Source: Macrobrachium rosenbergii (lineage: Eukaryota > Arthropoda > Malacostraca > Decapoda > Palaemonidae). From it: a stretch of DNA of 64,000 bases. The DNA is taken from positions 36,546,537 through 36,610,536 of the forward strand of contig NC_089777.1 in the NCBI RefSeq assembly GCF_040412425.1, read 5' to 3'. Shown here piece after piece: positions 1 through 11,756 of the stretch (its first letter is position 1; the number at the start of each line of letters is the position of its first letter). The notes under the pieces are model-generated. The model searched no databases, was not told where the DNA came from, and saw nothing but the letters and a program-made list of their open reading frames with translations. Made by a program: the position numbers and the translations under genes.

Positions 1-1300
<1,300 letters not shown>

Positions 1301-2084
1301 AGCAATAATACTTAATATTATTTTCGTCCTTCTAATTCTTAGGACAGCAGACAAAAATCAATTTTTATACATATCAGTATGTGAGTATTAATATAACAAT
1401 ATTATACCAATACACAAAAAACACTCCCAAATCCTCCTCTACTTAAGAATTTCTTCCTTACACGAATTAATATATACGTATTTATTTACCAAGGCAGCAG
1501 AACCATTTTTAATCACAAATCCCACAGTTACATGGGTTTATAATCACGGCACTGTCCATCAAAGGCACATACCATTTTCTCCAGTGCACAAATACAGCAG
1601 CACCAATATTAGACTAATAGTCCATTCACACCTTGCCCTTTATCTGAGGGACTCTTAGTTCAATGTAAAAACAAAAACATCCATATTACCACTCTTACAC
1701 AGCGTAAAAAAACACCCTGTTGCCTCCCTGATTCTATATCCCACTCACCAATTTTAAGTGTCTTTGAATTTATAGTATTCTAATGTTCACCCTTAGATCC
1801 ATCAAAAAATCACACAAGGTCTCATAAATAACTGCCACAAAGACTGTCCAAAAAATGGAGTAGTTTCTTTCTTTCATTTATACTATCTCATTCCTGCTAT
1901 AAAAATAAAGACATTTATTATATACATTCAACTAGAAAAAAAACTAAAAAACTTAATAACAAAAACATAGACACAAAAGCAAAACAAAACATCACCTTAC
2001 TATTTTTGGTTTCTTAAAATACAAAAAAAAGTTTCCCTTCTTAAACCAGACCCATTTGATAAAAAAAACTCAAAAATAACTACC
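1301..2084. other. AT-rich DNA without gene
   Basis: A/T-rich, with many A-runs and short homopolymers. I see no coding signal or recognisable repeat. Confidence 0.5.
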
Positions 2085-2335
2085 ACAGCATTACTACCCT
2101 AAAGCAATTCTCCTTGTATTCTATAATTTACTTACATTTTATCTTTATTTATTAATTTGTTAATCTATTTTTTTCTTTTATAACAACTGATCTCTTTCTC
2201 TGTCTCCTATTACCTTCTGTTGCTTCTTTCTAATGAACACCATACTCTTTGGAAGCTTGAATTTCAAATTAATGGCCCCCGCAGGTTGTTCTGTGTGAAT
2301 AGGGTTCATCTTCTGAATAATAGTAATGATAATTA
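2085..2335 (+). mobile_element. LINE 3' end (3' UTR relic)
   Basis: This stretch aligns by eye with the 3' part of the minus-strand LINE relic at 31200-31510. Both run from gcattactaccctaa, just after that relic's ORF end, through tctccttg and cctaatgaacaccata-like words, to ttggaagcttgaatttca. It ends in gggttcatcttctgaataat and an ATAAT-rich tail. A third, shorter piece of the same 3' tail lies at 29930-29976 (minus). A non-LTR element with an (AAT)-type tail, truncated at its 5' side, is the simplest reading. The short Ala/Thr/Val-rich ORFs near 2180-2480 are not considered real. Confidence 0.65.
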
Positions 2336-3507
2336 GGGTCCATAGCACAGGGGGACCTGCTATTGCGTTGCATGTACAAAGGACAGTGGCAGTTGCTGTT
2401 CTAACTGCAGTTGCTGTGCTGGTTATGAATGCTGTTTCTGTCACAACTTTGGGTTCAGGCCTTACTGCTAGTGCTGTCATGCTAGAAGCAGAAGTGTCTT
2501 AGGTAGTGACTGCATAGGCAATCCGAGTTTTAGTGTCTGCCTGGCTGGCACTCTTGTGTGCCTGAAGGCCCCTTTCTTGAAGCTACAGACCTTGGATCTC
2601 TGCCTGTATGTAAATGGAATCAGGCCTTCATTAGAAAGTGAATGACAGTGACTAGGACCCAGGAGGGAGATATTTGCTTGAACCTGGGTTGCTGTATGAT
2701 TTCTGCTGCAGGTGCAGACACTGGAAGCAGAGCAGTCACTGCTGCAGGTTCAAGCATTGGAAGAGAGACTGCTGGAAGCTTAGTCATGGCTATAGAAGCA
2801 GTCACTGCAGGCTGTGACATTGCAGTCTATCTTTTGTTTTACAGTTCAGGACAGTAGTTCCAAAGGACTTCAGTGTCACTATCAGACACACTTAAAATAA
2901 GTGTTTTTGTGTGGTGACATATTTTAATAATCTTAGATGCTGAATTTTTTCCACTCATCTATGCTGGAAAAAAGATTGATACAGAATTAATTTGAGGTAT
3001 CAGGTGAGATGGCAGAAAATCCTGTGACTAAGGGATTTGGAACCATGCATAAGCTGCATAATGTGGACTTTTGTGTCTTCTATGTTCTGTTGTGTGATGT
3101 TTATGATATTCTGGAGTGTAAGCATAGTTTTGTAACAAATAAGATGAATAAGTTCTGACCTTTTGGGTTATAAAGGAAGGCAGTTCTGGTTCTGGAGGAA
3201 GTCTGATTCACGTGTTCATGGAAATTCTCATTGTTTATTAGGTTATGGTATTGAAACTCTTGAGTTATCTCTTTCAACTTTTAATGATGCATTTGGACAT
3301 GATTTAAAAGCAGCAGTGCAATTTCTTAGTCCTTCATCATATATTTTAATGTGGGATCAGGTGCTGGTCCATATTTTTTAACTTTTACAGCCTAGTTCTG
3401 AAGAATGCATGAATAATTCATGAAATTTAGGCCATTTAATTAAGCACAGACTTTTTCAGCCATTCAGAACTTCAGGCAGTAAAGTGAGTGTGTTAGGGTA
3501 TGTGGAT
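2336..3507. other. No supportable gene
   Basis: Contains a region at about 2600-2810 rich in repeated ctgcag/gcagtcac-type words, which creates opposing low-complexity ORFs. Nothing recognisable as a protein domain. Confidence 0.5.
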
Positions 3508-3510
3508 AAA

Positions 3511-3875
3511 GGGATTTTGACAAAGGAAAAATCTATTTCTGGAGAGGGGACTGTGTCACCCGGTGAAAAAGTCCATTCAGCACTTATTTCTAGGTAATTC
3601 CGTTGCTAGATACCAGAGAAAGCTAAATGAAATGCTGGAGTTACTACCCCCAGAGCGAGCTCCATTAGATGGAGTCGTGTATGGAAAAAGGGTGAACAAT
3701 ATAAACACGGAACCTTATCCTATAGAGATCCCAAAGTCAAAGTCCCACTGAGAGGTGCCGTTACAAACCCATGCACCACTCGCGGACAGTACACAAATCA
3801 CTGCTAGCCGCATTCCATGAAAGCACCACCCCACTAGAATGATGTTTACTAAGGGGGTAGACAACACATGACAGG
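3511..3875 (-). repeat. DIRS A 3' inverted terminal repeat
   Basis: Begins gggattttgacaaagg and continues through ctatttctgg, ccattcagcac and ttatttctaggtaattcc. The same sequence is found inverted at 11460-11753, diverging only in the outermost ~40 bp. It includes a conserved small hairpin around the ctccat/atggag words shared by all copies of this family. Confidence 0.9.
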
Positions 3876-3972
3876 TGGGTCACGGGTGACACGGTCCCCT
3901 CTCCAGAAATAGATTTTTCCTTTGTCAAAATCCCTTTTCTGGATCGGGTCCCGTGTCAGCCGGTGAAAAATT
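3876..3972 (-). repeat. DIRS A internal complementary region (ICR)
   Basis: The first half (to about 3934) is the reverse complement of the element's own 3' terminus. The second half (from about 3938, ctggatcgggtcccgtg) is the sequence of the 5' terminus. They meet at a TTTT tract, so the ICR equals the head-to-tail junction of a circular copy. In DIRS elements this region is believed to template completion and circularisation of the cDNA. Confidence 0.9.
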
Positions 3973-4307
3973 AACAGAGAAATAAATATCATTCTTATAC
4001 TGTAAGAGATAACAAAATGTAAGGGGAACAGAAGGCCAAAGGTCCACCAAATAATTTAATTGCTAGCAATAATAACAAGTAATGTACAAATGGAACTGGT
4101 GGGAGCTTAAAATTAACATGACAATGAAAAATATACTTAAACAAAATAATTATACAAAATTGAAAACATTATAACATAAATGTGTCATTTAGACAAATAT
4201 ACAGATAACACGGTCAAGGGATATGGTCAAGGCACGCCTGACTGAAATGACTGTTAGGGGATAACTGAGGCAGTGGAGGAAGAATTGACTAGGAATCAGA
4301 AATGGTT

Positions 4308-5345
4308 CTAGAGGGAGGGACAACATTCAGTTGTCCCTGCCGCGACTGTTGAGAATTTAAGAGCTTCTAAGGATTTCAAATAGTGACGTTTGAAAACTAA
4401 GGGTGACTTCCAACCAGTGTACTTGGTAAGATCCGTGAAATTCATGTAATGGAAGTAGTTAATGGAGGTGGCCACAGCTCTAATATCATGAACTCTTGGG
4501 ACTGAGTCAGGATTAGCCTGTTTGATGAAGTAAAGGATTTGTTGTCTAATAGCAGACATAGAGATATTACCCCCCCCCTTCTCTGATAAAGAGAGGCCCA
4601 GATGAGATGTGAGAGGACCTCTCTAAATAAGCCCTCAATGTATGAACTGGACATAGGGACAGGTCTTGAGGAAGGGGAGAATTTTCCAAGGCGACCACCT
4701 ATTCTGCGGATCTTCATTTTTGGCTAGGAATTTAGGGTGAGGAATCAGCAAAACCTCCCCTGATGGAAGGAAGTCAACATGGTTGGATTCCTAGAGAGTG
4801 CAGACAGCTCTGAAATTCTAGCACCGAAGCTAGGCTAACTAAGAACAACGTTTTTCTCAATAAGGAAAGGTAGGGACAAGACTGATTGTCGATATCTGAA
4901 GCTAACTTCAACACGTCATTCAAAAACCAGGAAACCATATGTGGACGGATTACTGGTCTCAGCCGTGCACAGGCCTTAGGGATGGAAGAAAAGTAAGGAT
5001 CTGTGAGGTCAATTTTGAAACATATACAAAAATACTTTCCGTAAAGCCGACTTGACTGTAGTAACAGTACTGGAGGCTAAATCCTTCTCAAACAGTGACC
5101 TAAAAAAGGAGATTGCCAAATTTATGGTCATTACTGTAGCATCAGATTCTTTCAAAAAGAGTGCTAGCTTCTTAACTGCTGAGTCGTACTGCCGAAGAGC
5201 AGAGACCCGCTTATCTGATTCCAAGAACATGGTATTAACAGGATCAACATTAGCATCCCTCTGAGCCGCAAATTTCATAAAGTCCACAAAGCCAGGGCAT
5301 TTTGAATTCTTGAGGAAGCTGACACAGTTTGAGTTTGTACTACCT
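4308..5345 (-). pseudogene. DIRS A tyrosine recombinase (decayed)
   Basis: Integrase-like recombinase that would insert the circular DNA. The N-terminal core-binding part is readable around 5345-5009 (SDKRVSALRQYDSAVKKLAL). The catalytic part is broken: box I (RISEL region, near 4815) is lost through a one-base deletion relative to copy D. The HDIR box (HxxR) and the HY with the nucleophilic tyrosine remain at about 4490 and 4390. The C-terminus ends at the stop at 4308. Its N-terminal frame runs in from the RT frame and overlaps the RNase H region in another frame, as often seen in DIRS. Confidence 0.85.
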
Positions 5346-6282
5346 GTGTTAGTTTTGGACTGGGGATTTGGATGTGGTGAAGTTTCAGTTCCAGCAGAAG
5401 TGGAAACCAGTTGCTCTTTGGCCAGTAGGGAGCCACTAGAGCTACTTGACCCTTGAATGTCCTGAGTTTGTGAAGGACCTTTAACAACAAGTTTACTGGA
5501 GGGAACAGATAAATCTTCTTCCACCTGTTCCAATCCAGTGACATTGCGTCCGTGGAAAGAGCTTGAGGGTCCAGGTTGGGAGCCACATAATGAGGGAGCT
5601 TGTTGTTGAGCTTGGTTGCGAACAAATCTACCTCCAGGCCCGGAACTTGGTTGCGGATCCAATTGAACGAGTCCCTGTCTAGGGACCACTCCGACTCGAG
5701 GGGAGTTGTCCTCGATAGAGAATCCGCCACGACATTCCGGACCCCTGCAAGATGAGTGGCAGATAGATGCCACTTGTTCTTGCACGCCAAGGAGAAAAGT
5801 GCAATCATTACCTGGTTGATCCGGCTGGATTTTGAACCTCCCCTGTTTATGCAGTGGACTATTGTGGCGCTGTCCAGAACCAGCCTTATATGAATCTTCT
5901 TGGGAGGAAGAAGCTTCTTTAAGGTAAGGAAGACCGCCATGGCCTCCAGAACGTTTATATGGAACTGGCGGAACATGGGGGACCAAGTCCCCTGCACTTC
6001 TTGGTGTTGAGAATATCCTCCCCACCCGCTTAGGGAGGCGTCTGTGTGGATAACCAACGCCGGAGGAGGAAATTGAAGGGGAACTGACTTGGACAGGCTC
6101 TTGACAGTTGACCAAGGCCGGAGTCTCTTCTTCAAGATGGGAGGAATCAGAGACACCTTGTCTCTGAGCCTGATATTTGCTCGACCCCGCCACACTCTGT
6201 TTATATCTTTCAGTTTTGTCTTCAGCAACAGATCTGTCACTGAAGTGAACTGAAGGAGCCCAAGACTCTTTCTTGGGCCCAT
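5346..6282 (-). pseudogene. DIRS A RNase H and methyltransferase-like region
   Basis: An open frame of about 300 codons. Towards the N-terminus is the RNase H domain: VIHTDASLSGWGG with the first catalytic Asp, LEAMAV with the Glu, LVLDSATIVHCINRGG with the second Asp, and a late AGVRNVVADSLSR block. Then comes the conserved DIRS block starting VDLFATKLNNKLP and including FPPVNLL and VAPYWPKSNWF, which the literature calls methyltransferase- or Dam-like; its function is unproven. This frame differs from the upstream RT frame by a frame step also present in copy B, plus a one-base deletion specific to A near 6260. Confidence 0.85.
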
Positions 6283-7119
6283 TGAGAGAGGCTCGTTTGG
6301 ACTTGAGAAACTGCCTGGTTGCTCTGGCTATCTCTTTCCTCTTGGGAGGTGGAAGAGAGAGCCTGTGAGAATTCAGATCCCACTGGATTCCTAGCCATTG
6401 AAAACAACTGCTCGGAACCAGGCGGGACTTCTCCCTGTTTACACGGAAGCCCAGAGATTCCAGAAAGCTGACCACCACGGTTGTAACCCTCCAGCATTCC
6501 TCGACGCTGGATGCCCAGATGATCTAGTCGTCTAGATACGCGGCCAGCGTTATCCCTTGAGACCGGAGTTGTTGCACGACCGTGTCTGTCAACTTGGTGA
6601 AAATCCTTGGGGCTACGTTGAGGCCGAAAGGCATTACCTTGAAAGAATAGGCCTGCCTTCCGAGCCTGAACCCCAGAAAGGGGGAGAACCTTCTTGCAAC
6701 CGGGACGTGATAATAGGCGTCGGAAAGATCTAAAGAGGTGGTTACGGCTCCACGGGGCAGTAGGGTCCGAACTTGGGAGACTGTAAGCATCCGAAACTTG
6801 TCGCAAGCATCCGAAACTTGTCGCAACGAATGTAGGAATTCAGACGGGACAAGTCCAGGATTACTCTCCGCTTGTCGGAACCCTTCTTGGGAACACTGAA
6901 GAGCCTGCCTTGGAACTTCAGTGTCCTCACTTTCCTTATGGCCTGTTTCTGTAAAAGATCTTCCACAAAGTCCTCGAGATCCTTGGTCGGTGTCTGATAA
7001 AACCTGACTGGTGGAGGGGGACCGTCGATCCAACTCCAACGTAGGCCCTTGGAAACTATACTCTGAGCCCAGGGACAGAAGGTCCACCGGGCCCGAAAAT
7101 GGTACAGCCTCCCGCCCAC
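6283..7119 (-). pseudogene. DIRS A reverse transcriptase (decayed)
   Basis: Reverse transcriptase domain. Visible motifs are LKFQGRLFSVPKKG, RVILDLSRLN, DLSDAYYHVPV with the first catalytic Asp, MPFGLNVAPRIFTK, and the active-site AAYLDD followed by a TAG stop where copy B has Trp. A 20-bp tandem duplication at about 6786-6825 shifts the frame inside the palm domain. Downstream WLGIQWD and PPKRKEI blocks complete the thumb side. It overlaps the end of ORF1. Confidence 0.9.
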
Positions 7120-9155
7120 TGGATGTATGTCATCGGTCCTGTGTTTGCTTCCTTCCTCTGGAGCCTCGACTTCCTCTGTTCCTGGGAGAGGAGCGGGGGG
7201 GCTCCTCTTCCCCTAACATAGCCTCGGGGCCTGTTGCCTCTGGTTGACTGCCCAGAGTGAAGTTTCCCCTGGCTTTCATATGAAGCATTGAAAGCCGGGG
7301 AGGAGACGTAGGAGGGGGCAGCAAGAGACTGATGTGTCGGGTGCACCAGGACATACTGAGGCGGAGATTGGGAGGAAGAGGTTGATGGCTGATCGTGTAA
7401 GGGAACTTGGACAAAGGACTGAGCTGGGAGGCACTTGAATTGCATAAATTTCTTGCTGGACTTTGGGGAAGGCCCGGCAAGATCTGACTGCTTCCGTTTA
7501 TAGGGCAGACCCCAACGAGAACGGAGACTCTGATTGACCCTAGCCGCCTCAGATAAGACTGCGTCAGCTTCTTCTTGGGGGAAAAGATTAGCTCCCCAGA
7601 TAGAACTCTTCAGAAGCTTATTTGGTTCATGCCGAACTGTGGCTGCCGAAAAGATATGCTTCCGGCAGGCCAGTCGGGCAGTCATAAAGTCAAACAGGTC
7701 TTGTTGAAAACTTGCCAAGAGAGATTTCGTCAAGACCTGGAACAAAGAATCTTCCCTATAAACCAAAGAAGTTGCTTCTGCCAAAGTCAGGGAGTTCAAA
7801 GACCTGGCGAGCCTATCCTTACTTTCAGCTTCCACTTTCAGGAGCGACTCCAGGATCTTAGGGAGCTGCTCACTGAACAGGTCAGAAGCACAGTCTGGGT
7901 CAAGACGAGACACCATAAACGTATTAGGGGCTCCCTTCCAGAACTCGGTGCCTCCGGGAAAGACGAGAGATGTCAGGTCCGTCTCCCGGAGATGAGGAAG
8001 GGGTTTACCTTCTAAGCAAGCCTGACTAGTCAGAGAGGCCACTTTCGAAGTACAAGGAGGAAGGAGAATATCACCTAAGGTGAACATAGTGAACACTCCC
8101 TTGGCTGGTGTGAGCCTAGTGTTCTCCGCTTGCCACTCCGTAAGTGTCCTCATCAAAGACGACTGGGCTTGGTCCCTAGGATAGATAATGGTCTCCTTAG
8201 GGACTTTATCAGACCTGTTCCAAACCTCCTCCCTCAGCCTGGCAAAACCTGTGAAGGGAGATGTCAGGTCCGGAGGATAGAATTCTAGTTCCTCCAGTCT
8301 CCTTGTGCCCAAACCCTCTATGGTAAGAGTACCTTCGTGCTCGGGAGCATAAAGGGCCAGACACCAAGGATTCCCCAGATCGAAGGGAGGGAGAGTGGAG
8401 GGGTCAGGAACAGAATGGGACTTAGAACGAGGTCCGCTATCGGCAAGTCCTTGGATCAATTCCTGCTGTGACTCTACCTTTTCCGAAAGGGATTGAAACG
8501 AATTGGAAAGACCAGTCGAGCTTCTGTCAAACTCGCGTCGATTCTCTCAAGGAGAAGTTCAAAGAAAGAGTCCGCATCCAAAGCAGGAGGAGGGGGAACC
8601 ACTTGACGCGACTGAGACTCTGCTTGTATCCCGGAGGGGAAGGCTGTACTGTTGACGGGAACAGGGCTTGCCACCCGTGCCGCCGCCGAAGGAACCTCAG
8701 ATCGACCTGCTAGAGTTGGTAAGGTCTTCTTCCTCACAGACTTTACCTTAGGGACAATAGATCCAGAACCGTCCGTAAGGTATGAGGATTTAGTGAAACC
8801 TTTAAAGGAGGAAACGGTGGAAGAAGGAGAGCTAAACAGGGAAGAACCTGGCTCACTTACCCCCTTACCTGCTTGATGCTCCGGGACAATGTTCGGAGAT
8901 TCAAGGCCGAGGTCAAGATCCGCCGGGTCTTCAGAAACACCTCCGCTCAAGGCCGAATCGTCTGGAGAGGGCTGGGTCAACTCCCGAATCCCGGCAATCA
9001 ACGGAGCAGCAACATCGTCGGTGACCGATGCTGTGATCCAGGCGCCGGGAAAAAGGACATTGCAAATGTCCTTCGAGAGTATGTAGGGATTGCGGATTGC
9101 CAGCTCCGCTAACGACTTTAAGGGCCTGAACCGAAGCATCACGAGAGCGGTCAGC
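7056..9155 (-). pseudogene. DIRS A ORF1 (gag-like), exon 2
   Basis: Gag-like ORF of unknown fold, readable as two long frames (9142-8474 and 8459-7056) joined by a frameshift near 8465. Visible features: an acidic Ser-rich stretch, a block with LPPFDLGNPW and LTIEGLGTRRLEELEF, a central all-alpha-looking region, and a C-terminal Gly/Arg-rich tail (RPRGYVRGRGA) that could bind nucleic acid. The same order is seen in copy B. It starts at a splice acceptor (ttcctgcag, 9156-9164) and overlaps the RT at its 3' end. Confidence 0.8.
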
Positions 9156-9258
9156 CTGCAGGAAGAATAACATTATTGCGGTTTACCGAAGGGGGGGAAA
9201 ATCGGTAATTCATATAAAATACAGTTTGGCTAAAAAGGAAAGATGCATGACAGCCTAC
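9156..9258 (-). other. Intron in DIRS A ORF1
   Basis: 103-bp interval beginning gtaggctg and ending ttcctgcag on the minus strand, between two segments whose protein products match copy B across its own 106-bp intron at the same codon (DS|ADRS in A, ES|ADRS in B). Both copies keep GT and AG. Confidence 0.75.
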
Positions 9259-9427
9259 CGAATCATAGATAGCTTGCTCGTGAAGAGCGTAGCAAACATC
9301 AGATCCGTCAGGGGGCCAAACAATGAGATCCCCACGTGGACCGCACACCCGGAGTGGAGATCGACAAACTTCGTGGCGCTGGCATGATGGAGGGCTGCGG
9401 AGCACCCTGTTCTTGGCAGCGCACCAC
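9259..9427 (-). CDS. DIRS A ORF1 first Cys/His-rich exon
   Basis: Short exon coding a Cys-rich segment ending in GDLIVWPPDGSDVCYALHEQ. The homologous exon of copy B reads CGHEVCRSHSGCAV before the same GDLIVW block, which suggests a zinc-binding module at the N-terminus of ORF1. It is preceded by a good acceptor (acttttacag, 9428-9437), so at least one further exon or a spliced leader lies upstream. No start codon is assigned here. Confidence 0.6.
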
Positions 9428-11459
9428 CTGTAAAAGTATGAGATTATGAGTACACCGTGTAAGGTGCCGGAGTAGTGTGCGGAGCAACACGTTAATATAT
9501 AGTAAACCGTGAAACCTGCCGGAATGATCCGGAAGGCAACCGGACTAAAATAAAATCTCATACAAAATTAAAAAAATAAAACATAATAAATATACCGGAA
9601 CTAGCCGGAGTAACATGCCTTAAAAGTATGTGACGGAATACAAAAAACATAATGGGAAGGTTAAAACTGTCCGAGAAGGCGCATTCCGCAACCGAGAATG
9701 AAATTCTGAGACTAGCGATAACGGAAGACCGGTAAACACTAGAACCGCCGGAGCGGGAAGCAAGGAATGCGCCTCGAATAACAGTATAGCGGACAGTAGT
9801 TAGCTAAAAGAAGGAAACGTCAAAGGCCCGGACACGAAGACAGTCAGGTGGAAAACACTAACTGGCCACGAGAGTAAAACTAAACCAGAGTGACGCCTAA
9901 TAAGAAGACACGCCGGAGAAAAAGAGGCCTGACGTAAGGAAGGGAGGGATGAACAGACCAGGAGGAAGAACCGTAAAGGAGCGACCAGAGAGTGGGAACG
10001 CACAATCCGGGCGCTCCAAGCCCTCCATGTCCACTCGCTGACTGAGATAGCCACCCAGCAAGCGAGAGAGAAGCAGGAGAGGGGAGGAACAACCTCCATG
10101 GTCAGAAGGGGGCAAGGCAAAGAAGGCCAAAGATGGTGGACGGGAGAGGGGAAGACCCCACCACCAGCAACCCCTGGAGGGGTATAGCCTGGTAAAGTCA
10201 GAGACCTTGTACCATGGGCAGGCCAAACAATGCAGAGGAAGGGGACACAGGCTATAGGCTAAAGGATCAGGAATGCTCCCAAGCCTTGATAAGTTAACAA
10301 AATTGAAAAGAATCAAGGGGAGAGGGAGCACTCGGGAGGGGGAGGGGTAAGGGTGTGTCGACATAACCAAGCTGGAAACTAACCTTAAGAAATGACAAAA
10401 CTAGGGTAGGCTACGTGACATCCCTCGCTATCCCAGCTTAACCAAGAGGCTTATTAGCCTAAGCGAAAAGCCGAAACAGGGAGAGGGAAGATACATGGCA
10501 TCCTCGCTATTTCAGCTTAAACAAGAGGCTTATTAGCCTAATGGAAAGCCGAAACAGGGGAGGAAAACATAAGATGAAAAGACCCCAGCCAAAATTTAAG
10601 GAGAGCGCCATACTGGAAAAACGTACACAAAACACAATGATGGTCATGTGAACGAATACGAATGAATGGTCCACCCCCTTTTTCATAGAAAAAGGGGGAC
10701 AATAGCCTAACGCCCTGAAAAGGTAGGATGGGGAAAACTAAAGCTAACAACCAACCCATGATAAATGGATAAATAACTAATAAAAAAATATAAGAGGAGG
10801 ACCAGACCCAACCCGATGTGGGCGTGAAGGGAAATGGCCGCCCCTGACAAAAGAAATATCCATAATAATCAACAAATATCAAATGCATCCGAACACAAGG
10901 GCAAAAATTAAACAAATAATCTTAACAGTACCAATGAAAATAAAATTCCCAGAAGCTAAGAGAAGTGAAGGGCAAAAATAAGGCATGTTATGGAATTGAT
11001 AAGAGGCGAATAGGCCCGAGGGGGTAGCTCGAAGCCTAAACGACAGCCCTCACTCCCGAAGCAAAGGGACACAGAAAAAATTTAATCAATCAAAATCACT
11101 AATTAGACATCACGAATAGGAAATACATCCTAAACATGAAGAGGAACAGTGAAAAAGATCGAAAAAACAAGGCGACCCAAGTTCGCGAACCTACGCATGG
11201 AGGTCACGTGAGGCCACGAGAGGTGATCGAGACGGGCGTTATAAATCCCCTTAATTACTAGACTAAAGGGAAATACTGGAGCCACAATCGCCTCAAATGG
11301 AAAAATAACACTGGTACTCAAGTGGTTTGATGAAGACCTTGGACTTTGAGGAACACTGGTACTCAACTTTGATGAAGAAAGACCTTGTGAGGATGCCATA
11401 ATGATGAAAATAAGCACAAAATAAAAAGCACAACGAAAACACGTGTGACCACAGGTGCT
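9428..11459 (-). other. DIRS A 5' leader, pyrimidine-rich on the coding strand
   Basis: About 2 kb between the 5' terminal repeat and the first recognisable exon. It is strongly C/T-rich on the element's coding strand, a property shared with the leaders of copies B and C. ORFs in it are low-complexity and not conserved. It probably contains an untranslated first exon and an intron. Confidence 0.55.
10418..10560. repeat. 80-bp direct duplication in DIRS A leader
   Basis: Two adjacent imperfect copies (about 10418-10482 and 10499-10560) share the words gcttattagcct, gaaaagccgaaacaggg and cctcgctat. One related copy occurs in the leader of copy C near 26245-26285. Confidence 0.75.
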
Positions 11460-11753
11460 TGCTGAAATGGAATGAGGCTAGCTGTGATTTGTGTACTGTC
11501 CAGGGAGGTGAGTGGTGCATGGGTTTTAACTAAAAGCACCTCTCAGTGGGACTTTTGACTTTGGGATCTCTATAGGATAAGGTTCCGTGTTTTATTGTTC
11601 ACCCTTTTCCATACACGACTCCATCTAATGGAGCTCGCTCTGGGGTAGTAACTCCAGCATTTCATTTAGCTTTCTCTGGTATCTAGCAATGGAATTACCT
11701 AGAAATAAGTGCTGAATGGACTTTTCACCAGCTGACACGGGACCCGATCCAGA
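11460..11753 (-). repeat. DIRS A 5' inverted terminal repeat
   Basis: Reverse complement of the 3' terminal repeat at 3511-3875 over most of its length. The outermost part (gacacgggacccgatccag) differs from the 3' end but is reproduced in the second half of the ICR. Confidence 0.9.
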
Positions 11754-11756
11754 AAA

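Larger units (their letters stand above)
3508..11756 (-). mobile_element. DIRS1-like retrotransposon, copy A
   Basis: Complete but inactive DIRS-type element of about 8.25 kb, read on the minus strand from 11756 to 3508. Order: 5' inverted terminal repeat, pyrimidine-rich leader, gag-like ORF1 with an intron, RT, RNase H, methyltransferase-like region, tyrosine recombinase, internal complementary region, 3' inverted terminal repeat. Both ends abut an AAA/TTT triplet (3508-3510 and 11754-11756), with no longer flanking duplication, as known for DIRS integration by a tyrosine recombinase. Copy C (19809-28055) has the same size. The ORFs carry stops, single-base deletions and a 20-bp duplication, so this copy cannot be autonomous. 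Confidence 0.92.

Noticed and set aside
2178..2857. Ala/Thr/Val-rich ORFs on both strands
   Set aside because: Overlap each other and the LINE 3' end or low-complexity words; no domain and no conservation.
5009..6282. Middle of the 489-codon minus frame (about 6240-5350) as a separate protein
   Set aside because: This part is the out-of-frame shadow of RNase H. Only the RT start and recombinase ends of the frame are meaningful.
9800..10370. Overlapping minus ORFs in the DIRS A leader
   Set aside because: Pyrimidine-rich low-complexity frames, not shared with copy B.
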